NCBI GenBank assembly: GCA_963739005.1
Contig: CAVTYQ010000002.1
Location: 806,001-870,000 of the forward strand
DNA length: 64,000 nt
DNA from: DASWJZ01 sp963739005
GTDB lineage: Bacteria; Pseudomonadota; Alphaproteobacteria; Rhizobiales; Afifellaceae
Direction: 5' to 3'
The notes beneath the pieces were generated by a model that saw only the letters and a program-made list of their open reading frames with translations, made no database searches and had not been told where the DNA came from. Numbering within the stretch: position 1 is the stretch's first letter; every line of letters begins with the position of its first letter. Positions 46,782-55,915 of the stretch are shown piece after piece. The position numbers were made by a program, and so were the translations under genes.

Positions 46782-46882
46782 GACCCGGGCTTGTCTACGC
46801 GTCAGCGTCGGCTCTTTCGCGAGAGACGCGCCCCGCTTAGATGGCGGCCCACACCGCCCGGACGACGCCTCGAGGAAACGCC

Positions 46883-47908
46883 ATGCCAAAGCTCTTTCCG
46901 ACCACGCTGGTCGGCTCCTACGCGCAGCCCGACTGGCTGATCGACCGCAAGAAGCTCGCCGGGCGCTTTCCCCCGCGCGTGCGCGCGAAGGAGCTCTGGC
47001 GGGTCGCGCCGGAATTTCTCGACGAGGCGCACGACGACGCGACCCGGATCGCCATCCGCGACCAGGAGCGCGCGGGCCTCGACATCATCACCGACGGCGA
47101 GATGCGGCGCGAGAGCTATTCGAACCGCTTTGCGACGGCGCTCGAAGGCGTCGATCTCGATAATCCCGGCACCGCGCTCGACCGCTCCGGCCATCCCAAC
47201 CCTGTGCCGCGCGTCGCCGGCAAGATCAGGCGCAAGCACGCGGTCGAGGTGCGCGATCTTCAGTTTCTGAAGGCCAACACCGACCGCATGGTGAAGATGA
47301 CCGTTCCCGGCCCCTTCACGATGTCGCAGCAGGCGCAGAACGACTTCTACGACAGCGACGAGGCGTGTGCGCTCGACTATGCCGCGGCCGTCAACGCTGA
47401 GATCAAGGATCTCTTCGCCGCCGGCGCCGATATCGTGCAGATCGACGAGCCTTACATGCAGGCGCGGCCGGACAAGGCTCGCCAATACGGGCTGAAGGCG
47501 CTGGCGCGCGCGCTCGAGGGCGTCACCGGCACGAAGGCGCTCCACATCTGCTTCGGCTACGCCGCGATCATCCACGTCCGCCCGGAGGGCTATTCCTTTC
47601 TGCCGGAGCTTGCCGACACGCCGCTCGACCAGATTTCGATCGAGACGGCGCAATCGAAGCTCGACACGTCGGTGCTCAAGAAGCTCCCGGGCAAGACCAT
47701 CATCCTCGGCGTCATCGATCTCTCCGACCCGAAGGTAGAGACGCCTGAGATGGTGGCGGAGCGCATCCGCCGCGCGCTCCCGCATGTTCCGGCGGAGAAG
47801 ATCGTCGTGGCACCCGACTGCGGCATGAAATACCTGCCGCGCGACGTTGCCTTCGGAAAGATGCGGGCGATGGTCGAAGGAGCGGCGATCGTCCGTCGCG
47901 AGGTCTAG
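46883..47908 (+). CDS. MetE-like cobalamin-independent methyltransferase family protein
   Basis: 341 residues, matching only the C-terminal catalytic barrel of MetE. It opens PTTLVGSYAQPDWL; DIVQIDEPYMQA near residue 190, LHICFGYAA (His and Cys ligands) near residue 225, SIETAQSKLD and APDCGMKYLPR (Cys ligand) near residue 320 are the zinc and substrate motifs. Such short MetE-like proteins transfer methyl groups or process thiols, and some are core methionine synthases; the substrate here is not known. The ATG at 46883 follows GAGGAAACGCC. No SAM riboswitch is visible in the leader. Confidence 0.85.
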   Translation: MPKLFPTTLVGSYAQPDWLIDRKKLAGRFPPRVRAKELWRVAPEFLDEAHDDATRIAIRDQERAGLDIITDGEMRRESYSNRFATALEGVDLDNPGTALDRSGHPNPVPRVAGKIRRKHAVEVRDLQFLKANTDRMVKMTVPGPFTMSQQAQNDFYDSDEACALDYAAAVNAEIKDLFAAGADIVQIDEPYMQARPDKARQYGLKALARALEGVTGTKALHICFGYAAIIHVRPEGYSFLPELADTPLDQISIETAQSKLDTSVLKKLPGKTIILGVIDLSDPKVETPEMVAERIRRALPHVPAEKIVVAPDCGMKYLPRDVAFGKMRAMVEGAAIVRREV

Positions 47909-47929
47909 GGCTCAGGCTAGGCGCCGAGG

Positions 47930-49177
47930 CTACTGGACTGCGGCGGCCGGCGGCGCAGCGGCGTCCGAAGCCGGCGCCGCCGCGGCATCGGCCGCCGGTT
48001 GCGCGGGAGGGGCAGGCGCCGGCTGCGGCGGCCAGGCGTAGGCATCGACGCGCGATGCCGGCGGCGGCGGCGCATCCGAATCGGAAAGCCGCGCCGAGAT
48101 CGTCGCCGCCGTGGTGCCGCGATCCGTATCGCCGTAGGAGAGCGCATCGGCGCCTGCGAGGCTCAGCGTGTCGAGCGGAACCATCGGGCCGATCTGCGGC
48201 GCCTGCGGCCCGGCCGGCGTCGCGCCCGCATTGGCCGTCGCGAGTTGCAGCGTCGCGCCGCCGAAGATGTCGTTCAGCGGCTGCTCGAGGAAATAGGCAA
48301 GCTTGCGCTGTCCGGCCCGGGTGAAGTTCAGGCCGTCGCTCGCGCGAAGCTGCACCGATTGCCCGTCGACGTCGGGGCCGACGTCGACGTATTTCCCCTC
48401 GTCGTCGGCGAAGCCGTTCCACATGTCGACGAAGGGAAGCCCCTTCGCTTCGAGCTGTTCGCGCACGATGCCGTTGAAGCTGCTGTAGTCGCGCGCCATG
48501 GTGGTCGACGCGACGGGAACGAGCCCGGCCCAGAGCACCGGCTTCCCTGTCGCCTTCAGGGCGTCGGCGAGGGCGACGACGCGGGCGGCATAGGCGGCGC
48601 GCCAACCGTCCGAGCCAAGCGCCTGCGGACCGGCATCCGTCTGGATGCCTTGGCGATCGTTGGCGCCGATCATGACCAGGATCACGTCCGGCTTCTGCGC
48701 CTCGACGACGCCCGCAAGCTGCACCGGCCAGTCGTAGAAGTCGTTGCGCACGAGACCGGAGGAGCCGCTGGTGGCGTCGATCACGACGACGTTGGCGTTC
48801 TCCTGGTAGGCCTCGGCCAGACCCTTGCCGAGGGCGGCGCCCATGAAGTCGCCGATGACCATGGCCCGCTTGGCGTTCTCCGCTTTCTCGACCGCCGCGA
48901 CCGCGCGCGGCGCCGGCGCCGCCTGCGTCCGCTGGCGCCGCCGCGGCGGGGCGTTCTCGAAGCCGGGGAAAAGCTGTTGCGGCGTGAACGTCGGAGCCGG
49001 GGGCGCGATCTCGCGGAGGCCGCCGAAGAAGCGCCGGAAGAAGCCCGGCCGGTTGTTGTTGTTCTGCGCGACGACGATCTGGCCGTCCTGGGCGAAGCTC
49101 GGGGCAGGCGGAGCGACTGCTGCGACCAGGGTTAGAAGGCCGAGGACGATGCCTAGAACTGTGCCGGTCCGGATCAT
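47930..49177 (-). CDS. Exported SGNH-like (DUF459) protein with degenerate active site
   Basis: 415 residues. A signal peptide ends near SFA (residue 29), followed by a Pro-rich linker, then an SGNH-hydrolase fold from about residue 105 to 290. Motif I is normally GDS with the catalytic serine but here reads GDFMG; motif III GAND is kept (MIGANDRQGI); motif V, normally DxxH, reads DGLNFT. Serine and histidine of the triad therefore seem absent, so it may be a non-enzymatic polysaccharide-binding or modified protein. The C-terminal 110 residues are Pro/Ala-rich. It is followed after 20 bases by the transglycosylase gene's end, same strand. Confidence 0.75.
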   Translation of the reverse strand: MIRTGTVLGIVLGLLTLVAAVAPPAPSFAQDGQIVVAQNNNNRPGFFRRFFGGLREIAPPAPTFTPQQLFPGFENAPPRRRQRTQAAPAPRAVAAVEKAENAKRAMVIGDFMGAALGKGLAEAYQENANVVVIDATSGSSGLVRNDFYDWPVQLAGVVEAQKPDVILVMIGANDRQGIQTDAGPQALGSDGWRAAYAARVVALADALKATGKPVLWAGLVPVASTTMARDYSSFNGIVREQLEAKGLPFVDMWNGFADDEGKYVDVGPDVDGQSVQLRASDGLNFTRAGQRKLAYFLEQPLNDIFGGATLQLATANAGATPAGPQAPQIGPMVPLDTLSLAGADALSYGDTDRGTTAATISARLSDSDAPPPPASRVDAYAWPPQPAPAPPAQPAADAAAAPASDAAAPPAAAVQ

Positions 49178-49197
49178 CCTCGTCCCTGTTTTCTCAG

Positions 49198-50421
49198 TCA
49201 GCCGCTACGCAGCGTCTCCAGAAGCTGCAAGCCTCCAAAGCCGTCCGCGGTCATGCCCTGGCGCATCTGATAGGCGCGAATCGCATCGCGTGACGCCGGC
49301 CCGAGCTTGCCGTCGATCTCGCCGTCATAATACCCGGCCTCGGCGAGATGTCGCTGCAATTCCTCCAGTTCCGCCTGCGTCAGCGTTCGCTCACCGTTCG
49401 GCCAGGGATGCACGAAATCGCCGCCGCCCCGAAGCCGATCGGCGAGATGCCCGACGGCGAGCGCGTAGGCGGTTGAATTGTTGTAGCGCTTGATGACGAA
49501 GTGGTTCTTGAGCATCAGGAACGCCGGCCCGTCGGCGCCGGCGGGTGCGACGAGGGCCGCGTTGTCGCCCTGCCGCGGGAACGGCTTTCCTTCAACGCGC
49601 GCAACGCCGAGGCGCATCCATTCGCTGAGCTTCCGCGTCTTGCCATCCTTGGCGAGCTGGTAGTTGAAGCCGGTCGGCAGCGACACCTCGTAGCCCCAGG
49701 TCGCACCCGAAATCCATCCCGCCTTCTTCAGGTAGTTGGCGGTCGAAGCGAGCGCATCGGTCGGCGAGTTCCACATGTCACGCCGCCCGTCGCCGTCGAA
49801 ATCGACGGCGTAGGCTTCGTAGGTGGTCGGAATGAATTGCGTGTGCCCCATGGCGCCGGCCCAGGAGCCGGTGAGGCCGGCGACGGAAATATCGCCGTGC
49901 TGCAGAATCTTCAGCGCCGCCACGAGCTGCTGCCGGCCGAACTTCGCGCGTGGCGGATCGGCATAGGCGAGCGTTGCCAGCGAGCGCACGACGCTCTTCA
50001 CGACGGTCGGATCGGAGAGGATCTGGCCGTAGGTGGATTCCATGCCCCAGATCGCAACGACGATGTTCCGGTCGACGCCGTAGCGGCTCTCGATCCGGTC
50101 GAGCAGCGGCTTGTACTGCCGCAGCATGTCGCGGCCGGCGTTGACGCGCTCCTCGGAGACGCGCGTCACCACGTACTGCCAAGGCGGCATCACGAATTCC
50201 GGTTGATAGTGCGCCTTGTCGAGCACCTCCGGGTCGGGCGTCACGCCCTGGAAGGCCGCATCGTAGATCGCGCGCGAGATGCCCGCCGCCTTCGCCGTCG
50301 GCCAGAAATTCTGCACCCAGCGGTCAAAGCCCTGATCGGCGCGGCTGGAAGAGACCAGCGCGAATCCCGCGAGGGCGAAACCGACCAGAATTGTGGCAAA
50401 CAGGCGAACGAACGGCCGCAT
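49198..50421 (-). CDS. Lytic murein transglycosylase (MltB-type) with peptidoglycan-binding domain
   Basis: 407 residues. A signal peptide ends near SRA (about residue 28); the catalytic SLT domain has the glutamate in IWGMESTYGQIL near residue 120, and the FIPTTYEAYAVDFDGDGRRD (in part) stretch is typical. The C-terminal 70 residues are a peptidoglycan-binding-1 domain (LQRHLAEAGYYDGEIDGKLG, then AIRAYQ). It cleaves glycan strands to 1,6-anhydro ends in the periplasm. The ATG at 50421 has AGGGGAG upstream. It is in the same direction as the SGNH-like gene, 20 bases away, a likely operon. Confidence 0.9.
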   Translation of the reverse strand: MRPFVRLFATILVGFALAGFALVSSSRADQGFDRWVQNFWPTAKAAGISRAIYDAAFQGVTPDPEVLDKAHYQPEFVMPPWQYVVTRVSEERVNAGRDMLRQYKPLLDRIESRYGVDRNIVVAIWGMESTYGQILSDPTVVKSVVRSLATLAYADPPRAKFGRQQLVAALKILQHGDISVAGLTGSWAGAMGHTQFIPTTYEAYAVDFDGDGRRDMWNSPTDALASTANYLKKAGWISGATWGYEVSLPTGFNYQLAKDGKTRKLSEWMRLGVARVEGKPFPRQGDNAALVAPAGADGPAFLMLKNHFVIKRYNNSTAYALAVGHLADRLRGGGDFVHPWPNGERTLTQAELEELQRHLAEAGYYDGEIDGKLGPASRDAIRAYQMRQGMTADGFGGLQLLETLRSG

Positions 50422-50602
50422 CTTCTCCCCTTCCCAGCGTTCGTCCGGCCGCAATTAAGGCCGACGAATTTGGCGAGGATATGATGGGCCGGGAAATGGA
50501 AAGGGTTCGTTAACCGTTTCTCCGCCCCAGGAGTTCCGCTGGGTCTAGACCGGGATACTCAGCCAGGGACCCCGCGCTTGGTCAGGCTCCGATTGCCTCC
50601 CG

Positions 50603-50809
50603 TCAGTCCCAAAACTCGCGGAGAATGCTGCGGATCGGGTGCTTGCGGAACATGACGCGGTGGCAAACGACATGCTTGTGGTGATGCGAATAAGTGGTCT
50701 CGCAGACCTTATGGTAAAATGGAAATGCTTCCGCACTCGCCACAGGAAGGATGAGTGTGGACACAGCCAAGCCGAGCGCGACAACGGTTGTCGTAAGCAG
50801 TCGGGCCAT
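50603..50809 (-). CDS. Tiny exported His-rich protein with two cysteines
   Basis: 68 residues. A signal peptide ends near AEA (residue 28). The mature part of 40 residues reads FPFYHKVCETTYSHHHKHVV, then CHRVMFRKHP: Cys36 and Cys49 bracket an HHHKH cluster, a suggestion of metal or heme binding. GGCGGAGG stands eight bases before the ATG, supporting translation. No family is recognised. It stands alone, leftward, between the transglycosylase and galE. Confidence 0.55.
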   Translation of the reverse strand: MARLLTTTVVALGLAVSTLILPVASAEAFPFYHKVCETTYSHHHKHVVCHRVMFRKHPIRSILREFWD

Positions 50810-51092
50810 CAGAAATACCTCCGCCGCGTCGCCGCAATGGCGACCTTGTCAGAATACGCTGGCCAGGACCTTGGTTCCAAGAGACCGCAGCGTTCCGCTC
50901 GCTTGTCGCGCGGCCGAAAATCGCCGCTCGGTATCCGTCTGGAAGCATTGGGAATTTGAGGGGAGCGGACCTCTCCCATACGCCAATTGCTGGCCTGTCC
51001 AGACGCTCGATGTCCGCGCCGAGATAGGCGTTTCGCGATCAAAAAGCCCGAATCACGGCGAAGAGCGCGACAGCCCGCGAAAGCGAAAGGAG

Positions 51093-52085
51093 CTACGCCG
51101 CCTTGCGCTTCTCCAGGAGCTGCGTCTCCCAGGCGAGCGCGTGCGCGACGATCGTATCGAGGTCGTCGTATTGCGGCGCCCAGTCGAGCGTCTTCCTGAT
51201 CTTGTCGGCGGCGGCGACCATCGCCGGCACGTCGCCGGGGCGGCGGGCGCGCGGGCGGATGTCGAGCGTGCGCCCGGAGACGCGCTGCACGGCTTCGAGG
51301 AGCTCCAGCACCGAGTAGCCGCGACCATAGCCGCAGTTCAGCACCAGGCTCTCGCCGCCGGCGTGAAGATGGTCGAGCGCGGCGCCGTGGCCGCGCACGA
51401 GATCGGTCACGTGGATGTAGTCGCGGACGCCGGTGCCGTCGGGCGTGTCATAGTCGGTGCCGAAAACGGCGACGTGGTCGCGCTGATCGGTCGCCGCCTC
51501 GATCGCGACCTTCAGGATGTGCGTCGCGCCGCGCGTCGATTGGCCGGTGCGGCCCTTCGGATCGGCGCCGGCGACGTTGAAGTAGCGAAGCACGACGGAG
51601 CGGAGGTCATAGGCGGCGCCGGCATCGGCGAGCATGCGCTCCGTCATCGCCTTCGAGGCGCCGTAGGGCGACATCGGGTCGAGCGGCGTCTCTTCGACAA
51701 CGGGGATCGTCTCCGCCGCGCCATAGACCGCCGAGGTCGACGAGAAGACGAAGTGGCGGACCTCGTTGGTCACCGCCGCGGCGATGAGCTCGCGCGACTT
51801 CACCGTGTTGTTCAGGTAATAGCCGAGCGGATCGGCGACCGAATCGGGCACCACGACGGAACCGGCAAAGTGCATGACCGTTTCAACGCCGCGAGCCTTC
51901 ATCAACCGGTCGAGAAGCACGCGGTCGCCGACGTCGCCGATGACGAGCTCCGCGTCTCGCGCGACCGCCCAATCGAAGCCGGTCGAAAGGTCGTCGAGCA
52001 CGACGACGCGCTCGCCGCGATCGACAAGCTCGCAGACCATATGACTGCCGATATAGCCGGCGCCGCCGGTGACGAGAACGCTCAT
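51093..52085 (-). CDS. galE: UDP-glucose 4-epimerase
   Basis: 330 residues. The NAD motif GGAGYIGSHMV lies at the N-terminus, the catalytic YxxxK is YGASKAM near residue 145 with the preceding Ser in SSTSAVYG, and GVRDYIHVTDLVRGH and YGRGYSVLEL are family motifs. It interconverts UDP-glucose and UDP-galactose. The ATG at 52085 is divergent from galU, 91 bases away, so the two genes share an upstream region and together feed UDP-sugars into envelope polysaccharides. Confidence 0.92.
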   Translation of the reverse strand: MSVLVTGGAGYIGSHMVCELVDRGERVVVLDDLSTGFDWAVARDAELVIGDVGDRVLLDRLMKARGVETVMHFAGSVVVPDSVADPLGYYLNNTVKSRELIAAAVTNEVRHFVFSSTSAVYGAAETIPVVEETPLDPMSPYGASKAMTERMLADAGAAYDLRSVVLRYFNVAGADPKGRTGQSTRGATHILKVAIEAATDQRDHVAVFGTDYDTPDGTGVRDYIHVTDLVRGHGAALDHLHAGGESLVLNCGYGRGYSVLELLEAVQRVSGRTLDIRPRARRPGDVPAMVAAADKIRKTLDWAPQYDDLDTIVAHALAWETQLLEKRKAA

Positions 52086-52176
52086 GACACTGTTGACCCC
52101 GCACCTCCGGCCTCTAACCGGGCCGCTGGATTTAGGGTAAGGGATTGGAAACGATGAGCAATCAAAAGGACTCGGT

Positions 52177-53055
52177 GTGGTAAACCAGCTACGCAAGGCG
52201 ATCTTCCCGGTCGCCGGCCTCGGCACCCGCTTCCTGCCGGCCACCAAGGCCGTCCCGAAGGAGATGCTGACCATCGTCGACCGCCCGGCGCTGCAATACG
52301 TGGTCGACGAGGCGCGCGAGGCGGGGATCGAGCATCTCGTCTTCGTCACCGGCCGCAACAAGGGCGTCATCGCCGACCATTTCGACATCGCCTACGAGCT
52401 CGAGGCGACGCTCGAGGAGCGCGGCAAGACCGACGTTTTGGAGATGCTCCGCCGCGACCTCCCCGAGGCCGGCACCATCTCCTTCACCCGCCAGCAGGCG
52501 CCGCTCGGGCTCGGCCATGCGATCTGGTGCGCGCGCGATATCGTTGGCCGCGAGCCGTTCGCGGTGCTTCTCCCCGACATGCTGATGAGCCCCGGCTGCC
52601 TGAAGCAGATGCTCGGCGCCTACGAGAGGCACGGCGGCAACGTCATCGCCGTGGAGGAGGCGGCGCCCGAATTCGTCAGCCGCTACGGCATCGTCGGCGT
52701 CGGCGAGGAAGACGAGACCGGCTTCAAGATCACGCAGATGGTGGAGAAGCCGAAGGTCGAGGATGCGCCCTCGAACCTCTTCATCTCCGGCCGCTACATC
52801 CTGCAGCCGGAGATCTTCGACCTGCTCGAGGACCAGGAGCCGGGCGCCGGCGGCGAGATCCACATCACCGACGCCATGAAGCGGCTTTCCAAGACGCAGC
52901 GTTTCACCGGCTTCCGCTACCGCGGCCGCACGCACGACACCGGAACGAAGGCGGGGTTCCTGATGGCGAACGTCGCCTATGCGCTTTCGCGTCCCGACGT
53001 CGGGCCGGAATTCCGCGCCGCGCTGACCACGCTCCTCGGCGACGAGGGAACTTGA
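52177..53055 (+). CDS. galU: UTP-glucose-1-phosphate uridylyltransferase
   Basis: 292 residues. The nucleotide motif is VAGLGTRFLPATKAVPKEM, DRPALQYVVDEA follows, and VVEKPKVEDAP-like text appears as QMVEKPKVEDAPSNL. It makes UDP-glucose from glucose-1-phosphate. Start is a GTG with AAAAGGA six bases before it. Divergent from galE and directly upstream (convergent) of the outer-membrane barrel gene. Confidence 0.92.
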   Translation: MVNQLRKAIFPVAGLGTRFLPATKAVPKEMLTIVDRPALQYVVDEAREAGIEHLVFVTGRNKGVIADHFDIAYELEATLEERGKTDVLEMLRRDLPEAGTISFTRQQAPLGLGHAIWCARDIVGREPFAVLLPDMLMSPGCLKQMLGAYERHGGNVIAVEEAAPEFVSRYGIVGVGEEDETGFKITQMVEKPKVEDAPSNLFISGRYILQPEIFDLLEDQEPGAGGEIHITDAMKRLSKTQRFTGFRYRGRTHDTGTKAGFLMANVAYALSRPDVGPEFRAALTTLLGDEGT

Positions 53056-53111
53056 GGGCGCGGCGACGGGCGCAGCCTTCTCCCTCTGTGAGGGGGTTGA
53101 GCGGGTAGCCG

Positions 53112-54581
53112 CTAGCGCTGCAGGCGGAGGCGGATTTCGACCGCGTTCGTATCGTATTTGCCGCCCGCCTCGTTGCGGTCGGTGCGCTCGTAGGTGTAGC
53201 GGCCCTCGATCGAGGCCGTGCGGCTGAACGCGTAGGAGATGGCGGCGAACCCGGAGAACGTCACGTCGCGCCAGTTGTCGCCAATGCGATCCTCGTAGGA
53301 CAGGCCGACGCCGGTCTCGCCGCGGACGCGCGCGGTCAGATTTCGCGCCAGCGTCAGCGTGCTCGAATAGAGCACCGTCGCCGAGGCTCCCGGCGTGGTC
53401 GTCGGATTGACGCTGGTCGAGAGGTCGAGCTTCACCTCCGTCAGCCGCCGCGGCGACCACAGGATCGAAGCATTGGCGAGCGGCACGTTCAGGTCTTCGA
53501 GCCGGCGGTCCTCCACGTCCTCATGCCGAAAGCCGATCGAAACTTCGCCGGAGAGCTTCTCGCCGCGGTCGATGACGAGACCGCCGCGAAGCTCGCCCCA
53601 GACCGAGGAGCGCTTGAAACCGTTGTCGTCGACCGAGTCGTCATAGACGCGCGCGCCGACTGCCACCTCGGTGAATGGGCGCAGGCTCGCGCTTGTCGCA
53701 TAGCCGGTGCGCAGGCGCGCGCCGAATTCGGTGTTGACCTCTCCCGACCGCGAAATGGTGCCGCCGCCGACGAGCGGGACGTCTGCGTATGTCGAGCGCT
53801 CCGCGAAGCCTGTCAGGCGCCCGCTCAGGCGACCGAAGCGCTGCTCCACACCGAGTGAGGCTTCGATCGTGTTGACCGCCGGGCGCTTCGCCGCTCCGTT
53901 CGGCGTATCGGGATCGGAGAAGCCTTCGAGGAAGCGCGAATAGTCCGCTTCCGTGAAGAGCGAGGTGCGCGAGGACAGGTCGTAACGGAGCTTTGCCCGC
54001 GCCTGCACCGTGCGATCGTCGAACGCATCGTCCTTGTATTGGGTCGCCTCGGCGGAGGCATCCGCCTCGAATTCGTAGCGCTCGCCCTCCGAGCGCACGT
54101 TGATCTCCGGCGCCACGACGAGACCGGTGGCGCTCGCCTTCTTGGTGCTTCCCACGATATTGTCCGTCCAGCTTCCGCCGACCTCGATCGACGGCCGGAT
54201 GACGAAGCTCCCGACGTTGATGCCCCGCTGCGCGAAGGGGTCCCCAGCGTCCGCGCGGCGGAACTTCCGTTCGCCGACCGCAAGCGGCTCGGGCTCCGGC
54301 CCCGCGAGCGGCGGCCCGATCGGATCCTCCTCGGTCGGACCGGCGAGCGGCGGGCCGATCGGCGTATCGATCAGCGACGGTTCGGGACCGGTGTCCCAGT
54401 TCCAGATGTCGTCGTCCGATTGGTCGCCTGCGTCCTCCGAGGGGCGGATGACGAAGTCGATGGGCGGATTGGCGTCGTCGGGGGTTGTCGGGGCCGGCTG
54501 CTGCTGTGCCAAGCTGCCGCCGAACGCCCAGAACGGCGCGGCGGCGAGAATGGCGGTAGCGAGAGCTCGTCCTGGGCGCAT
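53112..54581 (-). CDS. Outer-membrane beta-barrel protein with Pro-rich N-terminus
   Basis: 489 residues. A signal peptide ends near SLA (residue 25), then a Pro/Asp-rich region contains the repeated IGPPLAGP (near residues 77 and 88). From about residue 130 the chain is a run of amphipathic beta strands (VEVGGSWTDNIVGS-like, TSLFTEADYSRFLEG, SLRPFTEVAVGARVYDD, SIEGRYTYERTDRN), ending VEIRLRLQR with the strand-final aromatic/charged pattern of outer-membrane barrels. The family resembles the BBP2-type barrels associated with exopolysaccharide export. Its place beside galE/galU and an acyltransferase supports an envelope polysaccharide role. Confidence 0.78.
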   Translation of the reverse strand: MRPGRALATAILAAAPFWAFGGSLAQQQPAPTTPDDANPPIDFVIRPSEDAGDQSDDDIWNWDTGPEPSLIDTPIGPPLAGPTEEDPIGPPLAGPEPEPLAVGERKFRRADAGDPFAQRGINVGSFVIRPSIEVGGSWTDNIVGSTKKASATGLVVAPEINVRSEGERYEFEADASAEATQYKDDAFDDRTVQARAKLRYDLSSRTSLFTEADYSRFLEGFSDPDTPNGAAKRPAVNTIEASLGVEQRFGRLSGRLTGFAERSTYADVPLVGGGTISRSGEVNTEFGARLRTGYATSASLRPFTEVAVGARVYDDSVDDNGFKRSSVWGELRGGLVIDRGEKLSGEVSIGFRHEDVEDRRLEDLNVPLANASILWSPRRLTEVKLDLSTSVNPTTTPGASATVLYSSTLTLARNLTARVRGETGVGLSYEDRIGDNWRDVTFSGFAAISYAFSRTASIEGRYTYERTDRNEAGGKYDTNAVEIRLRLQR

Positions 54582-54728
54582 GTCCGTCGGGCACGGGTCG
54601 CGCGGGCGCCGCGCGGCCCCCGCTTAACGAGGGGTAAAGGGGCGTGGTTAACAAAGGGTTTTGGCGGGGCTTCGGGCGCGGACGGAGGCGACTTTAGGCC
54701 GACGGACGGCGCGCCGGACAGACCGGCT

Positions 54729-55717
54729 TTAGCTTGTCGCCAGTCTGGCGCCGCGGAACGGCCACTCGCCGTGCCGGATCGGCCGTTCGATCAGGAAGTA
54801 GCTGAGCGCCGCGAGTGCGACCGACACCGGGAGTGCGACGAGGAGCACGGTCCACCACTGCGCGCCGTGCGTCGTCATCCAGAGCGCGATCGGGCAGTGG
54901 AAGAGATATATCCCATAAGAAATTTCTCCGATGAAGCGGAGCGGCGGGTAAGTCAGGAACCCGAACTTGCCCTCCCCTTGCAGCGTGCTCAGGATCACGA
55001 AGGCGGTAGCGCCCTCGGCAAGCGACATCCCCAGCCCAAGGCCGAGTCCGCTATCCCATGAATTGAACGGCAGGAGCTCGATCGAGAGCACCGCCAGGCA
55101 GAGCGCCCAGATGCCGCTCCGGGGAATCCGGTAGCCGCCCGCCACGAAGAGCGCCAAGGCGCTTCCGAGAAAAAGCCCGCCGAGGCGGATGTCGAGCCGG
55201 TGGTAGGTATCGGCCGCGCCTTCGATGGCAAACGCGGTGAAGCGCCACGCCACCGCCGCCAGGCAGAGGAGCGCGCAGATCAGGAGCGCGTGCCGCGGCA
55301 CGAAGCGCACGATGAGAAGGAGAATGAGCGGCCAGAAGAGATAGTAGTGCTCTTCGACCGCCAGCGACCAGGTGTGATGCAGCGGCTCGATGACCGGAGG
55401 CAGCAGGTCATTCAGATAGAGCATCGCCCGCGCCGCGGCCGCGCCGTCACGGTCGATCAGAAAGACGGCGCCGATCAGGATGAGGAGCGCCGGCATCAGC
55501 CGGCGAAGACGGCGCGCATAGAATCGCCCGAGACGTATCGATCCCGTGCTGGCGATCTCGCGATTGAGGATGCTCGTGATCAGATAGCCGGAGAGGACGA
55601 AGAACACGTCGACCCCGACGAAGCCGCCCCAGCCGATCGGCATGTTGGCGTGATAGGCTACAGGACCGCCACGGCTCTGAGGCCGTCGAGTTCCGGGATG
55701 TGGCGAGACCGCTCCAT
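54729..55717 (-). pseudogene. Acyltransferase 3 (OafA-like) with single-base frameshift
   Basis: The N-terminus MERSRHIPELDGLRAVAVL is encoded from 55717 and ends at a TAG at 55658-55660; the rest (VAYHANMPIGWGGFVGVDVF, in part) is in the next frame down. One missing base, a G at about 55661, separates them, and adding it gives a normal 329-residue membrane protein with ten or so helices and HTWSLAVEEHYYLFWP near residue 110. O-acyltransferases of this family decorate LPS or exopolysaccharide. As written, only a truncated protein starting downstream could be made. Confidence 0.75.
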
Positions 55718-55915
55718 GCCCCGGAGCTACCTGCAAATCTTAAAGAACCGATCAACCGGGCCCGCCATGGCTGGAGCCGGCGGCTCCGTCTTGCCGGCGT
55801 CACATGCAGGCAAAGTCCTGGATTCCCGCCGGTTTGGCAGGGTTGATCAACCCTCTCCCGCGATGCTCGCCTGCGCTTGGAGGCCGTGCTAAGCGTTAAG
55901 AAAAAGGACCCCCCG

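Noticed and set aside
46748..46882. SAM riboswitch before the MetE-like gene
   Set aside because: The 135-base leader shows only a simple hairpin and no SAM-I or SAM-II core.
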